A stretch of 64,000 nt of DNA from Polynucleobacter sinensis (GTDB taxonomy: Bacteria > Pseudomonadota > Gammaproteobacteria > Burkholderiales > Burkholderiaceae). The position numbers and the translations under genes were made by a program. Under the pieces are notes generated by a model. The model saw only the letters and a program-made list of their open reading frames with translations, was not told the DNA's origin and searched no databases. Every line of letters starts with the position of its first letter. Positions within the stretch are counted from its first letter, which is position 1. The stretch covers positions 372,001 to 436,000 of the forward strand of contig NZ_LOJJ01000003.1 in assembly GCF_001595985.1 (NCBI RefSeq). Direction: 5' to 3'. Positions 36,907 through 45,406 of the stretch are shown piece by piece.

Positions 36907-37393
36907 GGGCATCTCCAACCTTACTTCTTCTTTGTTCTGCGACCTCTAGTACCGCCTCAACTATGCCAACATAACCAGTGCATCGGCATAAGTTTCCAGA
37001 TAAACCCTCTCGCACCTCCAGCTCCGAAGGTGAATTATTTTTGCGAAGTAGATCATCTGCAGCCATCAGAAATCCCGGAGTACAGAATCCACACTGCAAA
37101 GCATGGTGCCTTCTAAAGGCGAGCTGCAAGTCTGTCAATTCACCACCCTTTGAAATGCCTTCAACTGTTTTAATTTCTACCCCATCAGCCTGGCAAGCAA
37201 ACATCAAACAGGAACGAACAACCTGACCATTGACTTCAACCGTACATGCGCCACACACCCCATGCTCACAACCCGCATGAGTGCCCGTCAATCCAAGATC
37301 ATGTCGGATGAAATCCAGCAATGTAGTGCGATCTTCACACTTTGCCACTCTCTGAACTCCATTAATTGTTAAGTGGATAGATTTCTCTGTCAT
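36899..37393 (-). CDS. hmfC: Molybdenum hydroxylase 2Fe-2S subunit, probable furoyl-CoA dehydrogenase small subunit
   Basis: A 164-residue iron-sulfur subunit. The plant-type 2Fe-2S cluster is ligated by C42, C47, C50 and C62 (GCEHGVCGAC...SC) and the second cluster by C101, C104, C136 and C138 (CGFCTPG...LCRCTGY). It carries electrons from the molybdenum site to FAD. The start overlaps the medium-subunit gene by four bases. Confidence 0.85.
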   Translation of the reverse strand: MTEKSIHLTINGVQRVAKCEDRTTLLDFIRHDLGLTGTHAGCEHGVCGACTVEVNGQVVRSCLMFACQADGVEIKTVEGISKGGELTDLQLAFRRHHALQCGFCTPGFLMAADDLLRKNNSPSELEVREGLSGNLCRCTGYVGIVEAVLEVAEQRRSKVGDAHA

Positions 37394-38229
37394 AACTGAA
37401 GATCGCTTTCATATTCAAATGCTTGTGTCGCCGCTCTTTTTCCAAGGGTACGCATCAGGTGCCTTCTTAATCCAGAGGTAGCGGTTGGATCCTCCCGCAC
37501 CTCAATAGTACTAGCGAGTGTATGAATGTATTCCTCAACCTCACTCACAGAGTTAGCTTCAACATGAAAAACTTTAGCAGTGTCATCGATGCCACCAAAC
37601 CCTATCCTCCACAAGTTTCCATTTCTGATGATAGCAACAGCAACCACAGCAAAATCACCATGACGATATCCATACTCGGAAAAACCGTAACCCACCTTAG
37701 TTGATTGAATTGGAAAATCAACTGACAAAATTAATTCATTCGATTCGCGAATAGTTTGTAATGCGCCAACAAAAAAATCCTCAGCCTTAACAATTCTTAC
37801 TTTTTTCTTACTACCGAGTGTCACAAACCCTTCCAGGGTCATGATGGCCAACACCATTTCAGCACTCGGGTCTGCATGAGCGATGGAGCCACATACGGTT
37901 CCTCGATTGCGAATAGGTGAATGAGCGATCCACGGAAACATCATCTTTAACAGTGGCTGATATTGTGACAATTGATCCCACCCTTCCAATGCCGTTTGCG
38001 TTACTCCAGCACCAACTCGCAAAGATTTACCCGTAACATTGAATTCATGCAGCTCTTTAGCAAGGCTGATATCTATTAAATGAGCAGGGCTTGCTACTCT
38101 CATTGCCAGCATGGGTAGCAATGTTTGACCACCGGCCAAAATGCGCGCATCTTCACCGTGGACCTCTAACAACTCGATAATTTCTCGTAGCGAGCGGGGT
38201 CGGTGCATTTTAAAGTTAGTTGATTTCAC
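37390..38229 (-). CDS. hmfB: Molybdenum hydroxylase FAD subunit, probable furoyl-CoA dehydrogenase medium subunit
   Basis: A 279-residue FAD-binding subunit of the CoxM/XDH type. Both FAD signatures are visible: LAGGQTLLPMLAMR (about 36-49) and RNRGTVCGSIAHADPSAEM (about 105-123). No 4Fe-4S insertion is seen, so it is not of the 4-hydroxybenzoyl-CoA reductase beta-subunit type. ATGA overlaps join it to both neighbours. Confidence 0.85.
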   Translation of the reverse strand: MKSTNFKMHRPRSLREIIELLEVHGEDARILAGGQTLLPMLAMRVASPAHLIDISLAKELHEFNVTGKSLRVGAGVTQTALEGWDQLSQYQPLLKMMFPWIAHSPIRNRGTVCGSIAHADPSAEMVLAIMTLEGFVTLGSKKKVRIVKAEDFFVGALQTIRESNELILSVDFPIQSTKVGYGFSEYGYRHGDFAVVAVAIIRNGNLWRIGFGGIDDTAKVFHVEANSVSEVEEYIHTLASTIEVREDPTATSGLRRHLMRTLGKRAATQAFEYESDLQL

Positions 38230-41213
38230 TTTTTCAACCCTAGCAACAAGATGAGTCGAGCGTATAGCTCCATCAATAAACTCTGTCCCGCCTGAGCTCC
38301 AGCCTCTTTAGCCAATGAACGGAATAGTTGGTCTAAAACCAAACGAATTGCACCCTCCAACAGTCGGCTACCTATGGCTGATAATTTTCCAGAAACCTGA
38401 GCTTGATAGTCGTAATGCAACAGCGTTTCGCCGTCGATGGCCTCCAAGCGAACGCCCCCTATTCCAAGCGCCATGCCAAGCGGCCCCCTCCCTTCGCCGC
38501 CCAATGAAAAGCTATAAGGTCGAACGATATCAGTCAAATTAATTTTTGCGTTAAATCGAGCTTTAGCAACCCCAATTCGAACTACGGCCACGCAATCAAA
38601 ACGAATGCCGTTATCAATTAGGGATTCTTGGATCGATTCACAGCCAGGAATAACGTTTTTAAGGCGCTCCGGATCGAGTAAAACAGCAAAGATCTTTTCG
38701 GGGGTCACCTTCAATCGAATTTCACCCTGAGCCCTCAATGGATAGTCCTGATTCATCCTTAGTGAGGACTTACGCGACACCTCAACATCTTTAGGCAACT
38801 TATTCTGAGAAACCAATAACGCATGAATTCGACTCGGCGTTGCGGGCAGCACAACATCCTCTACACCGAGAGCATCAGAAATTGCATTGGCTATGCAAAC
38901 TGGAGTGCTCATACTGTTACCTTCACCAATTCCTTTAGCGCCTAAAGGAGTAAAGGGGCTTGGGGATTCTTGATGATAGATTTTTGGTGTGATGATCTCA
39001 CTAGCCGTTGGCAACCGGTAATCGGCAAAAGTGCCTGACAAGAAGTTGCCATCACTTCCATATACAAATTCTTCAAATAGTGCCGCACCAACTGCTTGTG
39101 AATACGCCCCGTATATTTGCCCATCAGCAAGCAAGGGATTTAAAATTTTTCCAGCATCGTGTACGGTAATGTACTCATCGACTTTTGCGAAGCAAGTATC
39201 TGGATCAATTTCAATACCGCAAACATCCAATGCAAAACCATACGCAGCAGATGTATTAATACGATCTTTTCCATCTGGAGCATTAAGCACATCAGGACTC
39301 CAGAATGTAGTTTCTTGCAAAGCCAAAGTCACATCCTTGCCCAAAGCTTCTTGAACTAGTCCTGGCGACCAATGAAAATTTCCACATATTCTGGAAAAAG
39401 GTATCGATTCGTCAGTCCGCCCAACGATGGATATATTCCCGTTAGCGAACAGCAATTGCTCTGGGTTCACCTTTAAAACATTTGCAGCATAAGCTGCAAT
39501 TCGTGTTTTTAATTTCTCAGCAGCCAGAAATACTGTACCAGCTACTGCACCAGCAAATCGACTAGAGTAATTTCCTGCCGCAATTGACCAGGCATCTTTT
39601 GCCGTATCAAAATCAACATTCACATGAACTTGTGACGGCGTGATACCAAAAACATCTGCTAATAGCTGGGCAATTACTGTTTGATGACCCTGGCCAGCAG
39701 GAGCGGATGCAATATTTGCGGATACACTCCCTGACGGATCAATACTAACGGTTGCCGAAGTAATTGCTCCGTTCTTGAGGCCAGATTTTGCCCGTTGCTC
39801 AACAGTAAGAACTGTAGTGATGTAGCCCATATTAGACACAGATGGCTCAACTATTGATGCGACACCAATCCCATAATGGCGACCATTTTTTCTTGCCTCA
39901 TCGCGACGCGTCAAAAGTCTTTTATATTCTGGTGACGACTGTACTGTGGCGAGCGCCTTTTGATAATCGCCAGAATCCAATAGAGCCCCGGCAGCTGCTT
40001 GATAAGGAAATTGATTCTTTTCGACATAATTCAGCGCCGCAATTTCTAAATGAGATTTGCCAAGACGTTTAGCAATTTGATGAACCAGTCGCTCTAAGGC
40101 AAAGTAAACTTGAGGCCCACCGAAGCCGCGGACTAAGCCGGTAGGAGTTTTATTAATTAAAACTACTCGGTTACGAACTTTTAAGTTTTCAATCTGATAG
40201 GGGCCAGTCAAGCAGCCATGCATACGATATAAAGTTGCTGGCTCAGGAGCTCTTAAATAGGCGCCACAATCCTCAATTTGATCATAGTCTAGCGCAAGAA
40301 TTTTGCCATTTGAATCAACTGCTGCCCGCAAATGAGTATGGCGTGCTGTGGCAGATGTTGCTGCCTGCAAATGTTCTAAGCGATCCTCTATAAACTTGAC
40401 TGGTGCACCCGCTTTTCTCGAGGCTAAACAGCAGAGAATGATGTAAGGCAAAACAGATTGCTTTACCCCAAAACTGCCGCCAGAGTCAGGTGGCACATGA
40501 TGCCGTAGCTTTGTTCCTGGAATTTTTAACGCAGCAGCCATCACTACATGAAGTGAAAATGGCCCCATAAAATTAGAGCTAACTTCGTAGGAAGAGTCGC
40601 TTGCCCGCCATTGGGCAACAACACCACCCGTCTCCATCGGTGTACATGAGTTGCGAGGATACCGAATATCAACCTCAATTAAATGAGCGGCTTGCAAAAA
40701 AGCATTTTCAGGATTGCCGTAACTAAAGGATCGGTCAGATACGCAATTACTGCCCATATCTTCATGCAACACTACCGCATCCTCATGAAGAGCCATATCA
40801 ACATCAACAACAGCTGGAAGCGGTTCAATGTTCACTTGAACCTTTTCAACACCATCCTCAGCTAATGCTCGTGATTCAGCGATTACAACAGCAATAGGCT
40901 CGCCAACATATCGAACAAATTGATCAGCCAATACCCATTGACGCATTGGCGTCTTAACAGCGACTACCAAAGGATTTGACCAGCCTTGCACATCCTCGAT
41001 TGTAAGAACGGCGCGTACCCCAGATATGCCCAATGCCTCACTAGCATCAACCGATAAAATTTTTCCATGGGCGATAGGCGAACGAACAATTGCAGCATGT
41101 AAGCAGCCAATGGGTAACGGTAAATCATCAAGGTAGCGTCCAGCCCCAGTCAGGAGTGCGCCATCTTCAACGCGCTCATGGGGGCTACCTAAATGAATTG
41201 AATTATGAGTCAA
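38226..41213 (-). CDS. hmfA: Molybdenum hydroxylase large subunit fused to a CoxG domain, probable furoyl-CoA dehydrogenase
   Basis: A 995-residue catalytic subunit. Residues 1 to about 805 are the molybdopterin-binding part: GGSFGVKQ (245-252), the RGFGGPQ loop (362-368) of the xanthine-dehydrogenase type, AGQGHQT (about 506-512) and the catalytic Glu E764 in GAKGIGEG. Residues about 828-970 are an extra CoxG/SRPBCC domain (VTPEKIFAVLLDPERL, VIPGC), normally a separate protein of CO-dehydrogenase operons. Hydroxylation of the furan ring of 2-furoyl-CoA at C5 with water as oxygen source fits the operon. The start is TTG; no ATG is available before an in-frame stop. Nicotinate- or purine-type substrates are alternatives. 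Confidence 0.8.
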   Translation of the reverse strand: MTHNSIHLGSPHERVEDGALLTGAGRYLDDLPLPIGCLHAAIVRSPIAHGKILSVDASEALGISGVRAVLTIEDVQGWSNPLVVAVKTPMRQWVLADQFVRYVGEPIAVVIAESRALAEDGVEKVQVNIEPLPAVVDVDMALHEDAVVLHEDMGSNCVSDRSFSYGNPENAFLQAAHLIEVDIRYPRNSCTPMETGGVVAQWRASDSSYEVSSNFMGPFSLHVVMAAALKIPGTKLRHHVPPDSGGSFGVKQSVLPYIILCCLASRKAGAPVKFIEDRLEHLQAATSATARHTHLRAAVDSNGKILALDYDQIEDCGAYLRAPEPATLYRMHGCLTGPYQIENLKVRNRVVLINKTPTGLVRGFGGPQVYFALERLVHQIAKRLGKSHLEIAALNYVEKNQFPYQAAAGALLDSGDYQKALATVQSSPEYKRLLTRRDEARKNGRHYGIGVASIVEPSVSNMGYITTVLTVEQRAKSGLKNGAITSATVSIDPSGSVSANIASAPAGQGHQTVIAQLLADVFGITPSQVHVNVDFDTAKDAWSIAAGNYSSRFAGAVAGTVFLAAEKLKTRIAAYAANVLKVNPEQLLFANGNISIVGRTDESIPFSRICGNFHWSPGLVQEALGKDVTLALQETTFWSPDVLNAPDGKDRINTSAAYGFALDVCGIEIDPDTCFAKVDEYITVHDAGKILNPLLADGQIYGAYSQAVGAALFEEFVYGSDGNFLSGTFADYRLPTASEIITPKIYHQESPSPFTPLGAKGIGEGNSMSTPVCIANAISDALGVEDVVLPATPSRIHALLVSQNKLPKDVEVSRKSSLRMNQDYPLRAQGEIRLKVTPEKIFAVLLDPERLKNVIPGCESIQESLIDNGIRFDCVAVVRIGVAKARFNAKINLTDIVRPYSFSLGGEGRGPLGMALGIGGVRLEAIDGETLLHYDYQAQVSGKLSAIGSRLLEGAIRLVLDQLFRSLAKEAGAQAGQSLLMELYARLILLLGLKK

Positions 41214-41279
41214 TACCGTCTTTCAAAAATAGAATGAATCTAAACTTGAAAGAAGGTTAATGAACAGTTGCTAAGATCG

Positions 41280-41318
41280 CTTACCTCAGAGTCTGATTAC
41301 TTACCTCAGAGTCTGATT
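41280..41318 (-). repeat. Tandem 19-bp direct repeat upstream of hmfA, candidate AraC-type operator
   Basis: CTTACCTCAGAGTCTGATT occurs twice without a mismatch, at 41280-41298 and 41300-41318, a period of 20 bases or about two helical turns. The array lies between the AraC-family gene and hmfA, ending 67 bases before the hmfA start. Two same-face direct repeats are the standard operator of AraC/XylS activators. Nothing else in the window carries this repeat. Confidence 0.65.
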
Positions 41319-41336
41319 TTATATATCAGGAAAACC

Positions 41337-42197
41337 CTAAGAATCAAATTTAGAAGTTTTTTCTACCTGCAATCGATAGAGGCTCGGGGCCACACCTTGG
41401 TGCTGTTTAAAGAATCTTGTGAAATGGCTAGGAGCAGAAAAGCCGAGTTCATCGCCAATATCAATCAAACTTTCTTCTTTATTTGCGAGTGCATCGAAGG
41501 CAAATTCCATTTTAAGAACGTTTGCAAAAACAATTGGCGATAAACCTGTGCAGCGTCGAAATAATTCAAAAAAGTGGGAGCGTGATAAGTCAACGCTTTT
41601 TGCAACAGTGGAAATGTCGCTAAAGCCCTGAGGCGATGTTCTCATCAAGTGAATCGCCTTACGAATTCTCGGATCCATGAAGGCCATAGCATTTCCTGCT
41701 GCACGAAGATCGCTTTGGGTAATGCACCCAATATCCTCCATGAAGGTTGAGGTCAGATCTAGCAACATGGACTCAAGATGATCATGAGTAATTTGATCAG
41801 ACCACCACAACTCCATTGAAATCTTTTCGAGAATTTGCTTTTGTATTACACCCATTGCCGAAAGGTTACTCGAGAAGAAGCGGGGATGGCTACTTGCTAA
41901 GAATTTCTTACTAAAAGAGGCGAGCCACTTTGGTTCAAGGTATAAGGCAAGCAATATGGGGCTCTCCCCATTAACTGGCAAATGCAAATAGGAGTGCTCC
42001 TCCCAGGCATTAATTAATACCGCGTTTTCACTAGTCAACGGGCAATGGATCCCTCTCACCTGAAAAGCAATATCAGGACCGGCCACCTTGCAAAGAATGT
42101 GACAGTGATGGTGCGCATGAGTAACTAGGGGGGCATCCATTTCAAGGAGTGCCACCCTTCCAAACTCACCATGTAGTAAGCGAATTACCTTTGACAT
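41337..42197 (-). CDS. AraC-family transcriptional regulator
   Basis: A 286-residue regulator: an N-terminal cupin-like sensor domain (His-rich HAHHHCHIL near residue 27) and two helix-turn-helix motifs at the C-terminus (FSDISTVAKSVDLSRSHFFELFRRCTG about 196-222, and SLIDIGDELGFSAPSHFTRFFKQHQG about 241-266). Same strand as, and just upstream of, hmfA, with the tandem repeat in between. It is the obvious candidate activator of operon A. No clear ribosome-binding site precedes the ATG; a 15-base palindrome ATGAGATCATCTCAT (42199-42213) touches it. Confidence 0.92.
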   Translation of the reverse strand: MSKVIRLLHGEFGRVALLEMDAPLVTHAHHHCHILCKVAGPDIAFQVRGIHCPLTSENAVLINAWEEHSYLHLPVNGESPILLALYLEPKWLASFSKKFLASSHPRFFSSNLSAMGVIQKQILEKISMELWWSDQITHDHLESMLLDLTSTFMEDIGCITQSDLRAAGNAMAFMDPRIRKAIHLMRTSPQGFSDISTVAKSVDLSRSHFFELFRRCTGLSPIVFANVLKMEFAFDALANKEESLIDIGDELGFSAPSHFTRFFKQHQGVAPSLYRLQVEKTSKFDS

Positions 42198-42221
42198 GAT
42201 GAGATCATCTCATAGTGCAAA

Positions 42222-42242
42222 TAGCAATGCACAGCATTACTA
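42222..42242 (-). terminator. Weak hairpin between lpdA and the AraC gene
   Basis: On the minus strand TAGTAATGC and GCATTGCTA pair over nine positions (one G-U) around a TGT loop, followed by TTTGC. It may end the aceE-aceF-lpdA transcript. The U tract is poor, so it could equally be part of the AraC gene's control region; TTGCACTGCAA at 42245-42255 is adjacent. Confidence 0.35.
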
Positions 42243-42268
42243 TGTTGCACTGCAAAATAACGCTCGAA

Positions 42269-44065
42269 TTACTTCTTCTTCACCGGCGGGAGATCGGTGC
42301 AGTGGCCGTGAGCAGCTTCAGCAGCAAGCCCAACAGATTCACCTAACGTTGGGTGTGGATGGATGGTTTTGCCAATATCTACCGCATCAGCACCCATCTC
42401 TATTGCAAGACACACCTCGCCAATTAAGTCACCTGCGTGAGTACCAACAATACCGCCACCAATAATGCGCTTGCTGGTGGCATCGAAAATCAGTTTCGTG
42501 AAACCCTCGTCTCGACCATTGGCAATCGCTCTACCACTAGCAGCCCAAGGAAATAAGCCTTTTTCGTACGCAATTCCTTGAGCCTTACACTGCTCTTCTG
42601 TTAAGCCGGCCCAAGCTACCTCAGGATCGGTATAAGCAACGGAAGGAATTTGCTTCGCATCAAAATAAGACTTCTCGCCAGATGCAGCTTCAGCAGCAAC
42701 ATGACCTTCGTGAACTGCCTTGTGCGCCAACATCGGCTGACCAACAATATCGCCAATCGCAAAAATATTGTTTACATTGGTGCGCATTTGTTTATCCACT
42801 GGGATAAAGCCGCGCTCATCAACCACTACGCCAGGGGCCGCCGCATCAATCTTCTTACCATTTGGCGTGCGACCAACAGCAACCAACACAAGATCATACA
42901 ACTGCGGCTCTGCTGGAGCATTTTCACCTTCAAAACTCACATGAATTCCATCAGGCTTTGCTTCAGCTTTGGCGGCGCGTGTTTTGAGCATGATTTTTTC
43001 AAATCGACCTGCGTTGAATTTCTCCCAAACTTTTTCCAAGTCACGGTCGGCGCCAGCCATGAGCCCATCCATCATTTCAGCTATATCAATTCGAGAACCT
43101 AAGGTGCTGTAAACGGTAGCCATCTCCAGACCAATAATGCCGCCGCCAATGACCAACATTCTCTTAGGAACACTCTTGAGCAAGAGAGCCCCAGTGCTAT
43201 CAACAATGCGAGGATCTTTTGGTAAAAATGGCAAGCTTACTGGCTGACTACCAGCGGCAATAATCGCTTTCTGAAAACGAACCACCTCTTTCTGACCAGT
43301 GAGATCTTGACCATCGCCCCCTGTTAGCTGAACCTCGACGTGATTTGCATCTAAGAAACGACCTAAGCCACGAACTACTTTCACTTTACGGGCCTTAGCC
43401 ATACCAGCCAAGCCTCCGGTCAATTTAGCAATGACAGAATTTTTATAACCACGAAGCTGATCAATATCAATTTGCGGGGCTCCATAAGTGATGCCATGCT
43501 TTGACATGGTTTTCACTTCATCCATGACTGCAGTGGTATGCAATAAAGCCTTAGATGGAATGCAACCAACATTCAAGCACACACCACCCAAGGTAGCATA
43601 GCGTTCAACCAATATCGTTGACATGCCCAAATCGGCGCTACGGAAAGCAGCACTATAGCCACCTGGCCCAGCACCCAGCACTAATACCTCGCACTCATGA
43701 TCAACCTTACCACCGTATTGCCCAGCGATTGGAGTCTGGATAGGCGCTGTTGATGGAGTTGGTAGTGGCGAAGTTGGGGCAGGTGCCGGTGAATGAGATG
43801 CTTGAGGAGCAGCAACAGCCGCACCGCCAGCCAACTCAATCTCAGCAACAACACTACCCTTGCTGACTTTATCGCCAACCTTTACAGAAATTCCCGTAAC
43901 AGTGCCAGAAGCATCTGCAGGAACTTCCATAGTGGCCTTATCGGATTCAAGAACAAGCAGTGCTTGCTCTTTCTCTATGACGTCACCAACCTTAACCAGA
44001 ACTTCAATAACTGGAACATCGTCGTAGTCACCGATATCCGGCACAAGAATCATTTGCTTAGCCAT
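42269..44065 (-). CDS. lpdA: Dihydrolipoyl dehydrogenase with N-terminal lipoyl domain (E3 of PDH)
   Basis: Flavoprotein E3 of the pyruvate dehydrogenase complex, 598 residues. A lipoyl domain (about 1-80, lipoyl Lys in LESDKATMEVP) and an Ala/Pro linker precede the disulfide oxidoreductase part: FAD-binding LGAGPGGYSAAFR, redox-active Cys pair in GGVCLNVGCIPSK, NAD-binding IGGGIIGLEMA and the catalytic His region near HPHPTLGE. Lipoylated E3 is known in Neisseria and beta-proteobacteria. Third gene of aceE-aceF-lpdA. Confidence 0.96.
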   Translation of the reverse strand: MAKQMILVPDIGDYDDVPVIEVLVKVGDVIEKEQALLVLESDKATMEVPADASGTVTGISVKVGDKVSKGSVVAEIELAGGAAVAAPQASHSPAPAPTSPLPTPSTAPIQTPIAGQYGGKVDHECEVLVLGAGPGGYSAAFRSADLGMSTILVERYATLGGVCLNVGCIPSKALLHTTAVMDEVKTMSKHGITYGAPQIDIDQLRGYKNSVIAKLTGGLAGMAKARKVKVVRGLGRFLDANHVEVQLTGGDGQDLTGQKEVVRFQKAIIAAGSQPVSLPFLPKDPRIVDSTGALLLKSVPKRMLVIGGGIIGLEMATVYSTLGSRIDIAEMMDGLMAGADRDLEKVWEKFNAGRFEKIMLKTRAAKAEAKPDGIHVSFEGENAPAEPQLYDLVLVAVGRTPNGKKIDAAAPGVVVDERGFIPVDKQMRTNVNNIFAIGDIVGQPMLAHKAVHEGHVAAEAASGEKSYFDAKQIPSVAYTDPEVAWAGLTEEQCKAQGIAYEKGLFPWAASGRAIANGRDEGFTKLIFDATSKRIIGGGIVGTHAGDLIGEVCLAIEMGADAVDIGKTIHPHPTLGESVGLAAEAAHGHCTDLPPVKKK

Positions 44066-44074
44066 ATTTCCTCC

Positions 44075-45391
44075 TTATAGCGCTGCACGACGAAAGTCGG
44101 ACATAAGCTGAGCAATATAGGCATTAAAGCGCGTTGCCAGGGCGCCATCAATGACGCGATGATCTGCGCTGAGCGATAAGGGACAAATCAAACGCGGTAC
44201 AAATTGTTTTCCATCCCACACAGGCTTCATGGAGGCCTTGCTAACACCCAAAATAGCAACTTCAGGAGCATTCACTATTGGTGAGAAATATGTTCCACCA
44301 ATGCCACCTAGAGATGAAATCGTAAAACTGGCACCCTGCATTTGATCTGGCTTTAATTTACCTTCACGAGCAAGGGCAGCCAATTCAGAAGTTTCGCGTG
44401 CAAGTTCAAAAATCCCTTTTTTATCCGCATCACGAATTACTGGGACCACTAAGCCATTTGGCGTATCGGCGGCAAAGGCAATATTGAAATACTTCTTAAG
44501 GACTAAATCATCTCCGTCGAGTGAGCTATTGAACTCTGGATACTTTTTCAGTGCAGCTACAGCAGCCTTCATTAAGAAGGCTAGCATGGTAATTTTGACG
44601 CCCTGCTTTTCATTCTCTTTATTAGTAAGAACGCGAAATGCCTCCAGATCTGTAATATCAGCATCTTCATGGTAGGTCACAGCGGGAATCATTACCCAAT
44701 TGCGGCCTAAATTCGCGGCAGTTAATTTTTTAATACGGTTTAACGGTTGACGCTCTGTCTCACCAAACTTCGAGAAGTCAACTTTAGGCCATGGAATTAA
44801 ATTTAAGCCGCCCAAACTTCCACCGCTAGTATTAGCGCCATTGGTACCAGCACTCATCGCAGCTTTTACGAATGCCTGCACATCCTCCTGAGTAATACGG
44901 CCTTTAGGTCCAGTACCCTTTACTTGAGAAATTGTGACACCAAGTTCGCGGGCAAACTTGCGAACGGAAGGGCTGGCATGGCTTGCATTTGTATCGGTCT
45001 CAGGCGCAGCATTGCTTACTGGGGGTGGTGCTGGAGCGCGCGTAATTGGTGGCTCTACCTTAGGTGAAGCAGGAGACGCAACTGGCTCTGCCTTTGCTAC
45101 AGCTGGTGTAGTTTGGGCTGCTTGTGTAGATACAGGAGCAGCTCCTACAGCGGTTTCTTCAAGAACAAGAACAACTGCCCCTTCCGAAATTGAGTCACCC
45201 ACCTTAACCTTGACTTCCTTCACAATGCCCGAGTGTGAGGATGGCACATCCATGGTTGCCTTATCCGACTCAAGGACAACAATCGACTGCTCTTTTTCAA
45301 CTTGGTCACCAGCCTTTACTAGCACTTCAATGACGGGTACATCCTTGTAGTCCCCAATATCTGGAACTTTGATATCAATTAATTGGCTCAT
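44075..45391 (-). CDS. aceF: Dihydrolipoamide acetyltransferase (E2 of PDH)
   Basis: Core E2 of the pyruvate dehydrogenase complex, 438 residues. It has a single lipoyl domain (about 3-78, Lys in ESDKATMDVPS), a Pro/Ala linker, an E3/E1-binding domain (SPSVRKFARELGVTISQVKGTGPKGRI, about 141-167) and the catalytic domain ending with the active-site DHRVIDGALATRF. Many beta-proteobacterial AceF proteins have two lipoyl domains; here only one remains. RBS and nine-base gap couple it to lpdA. Confidence 0.95.
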   Translation of the reverse strand: MSQLIDIKVPDIGDYKDVPVIEVLVKAGDQVEKEQSIVVLESDKATMDVPSSHSGIVKEVKVKVGDSISEGAVVLVLEETAVGAAPVSTQAAQTTPAVAKAEPVASPASPKVEPPITRAPAPPPVSNAAPETDTNASHASPSVRKFARELGVTISQVKGTGPKGRITQEDVQAFVKAAMSAGTNGANTSGGSLGGLNLIPWPKVDFSKFGETERQPLNRIKKLTAANLGRNWVMIPAVTYHEDADITDLEAFRVLTNKENEKQGVKITMLAFLMKAAVAALKKYPEFNSSLDGDDLVLKKYFNIAFAADTPNGLVVPVIRDADKKGIFELARETSELAALAREGKLKPDQMQGASFTISSLGGIGGTYFSPIVNAPEVAILGVSKASMKPVWDGKQFVPRLICPLSLSADHRVIDGALATRFNAYIAQLMSDFRRAAL

Positions 45392-45406
45392 ATTCTCTAT
45401 CTCTTA

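Noticed and set aside
38315..39359. Several 60-107-residue open frames on the opposite strand inside hmfA
   Set aside because: They lie wholly within a strongly conserved coding region, lack ribosome-binding sites and show no recognisable motif; similar shadow frames throughout the window were dropped for the same reason.
36899..41213. Carbon-monoxide dehydrogenase (CoxSML) reading of the molybdenum hydroxylase
   Set aside because: The large-subunit loop is RGFGGPQ, the xanthine-dehydrogenase type, and lacks the AYRCSFR of true CO dehydrogenase; the CoA ligase and crotonase next door also speak against CO oxidation.
41280..41318. CRISPR-like or transposon-end repeat
   Set aside because: Only two copies with a one-base gap, no spacers, no transposase, and promoter-proximal placement.
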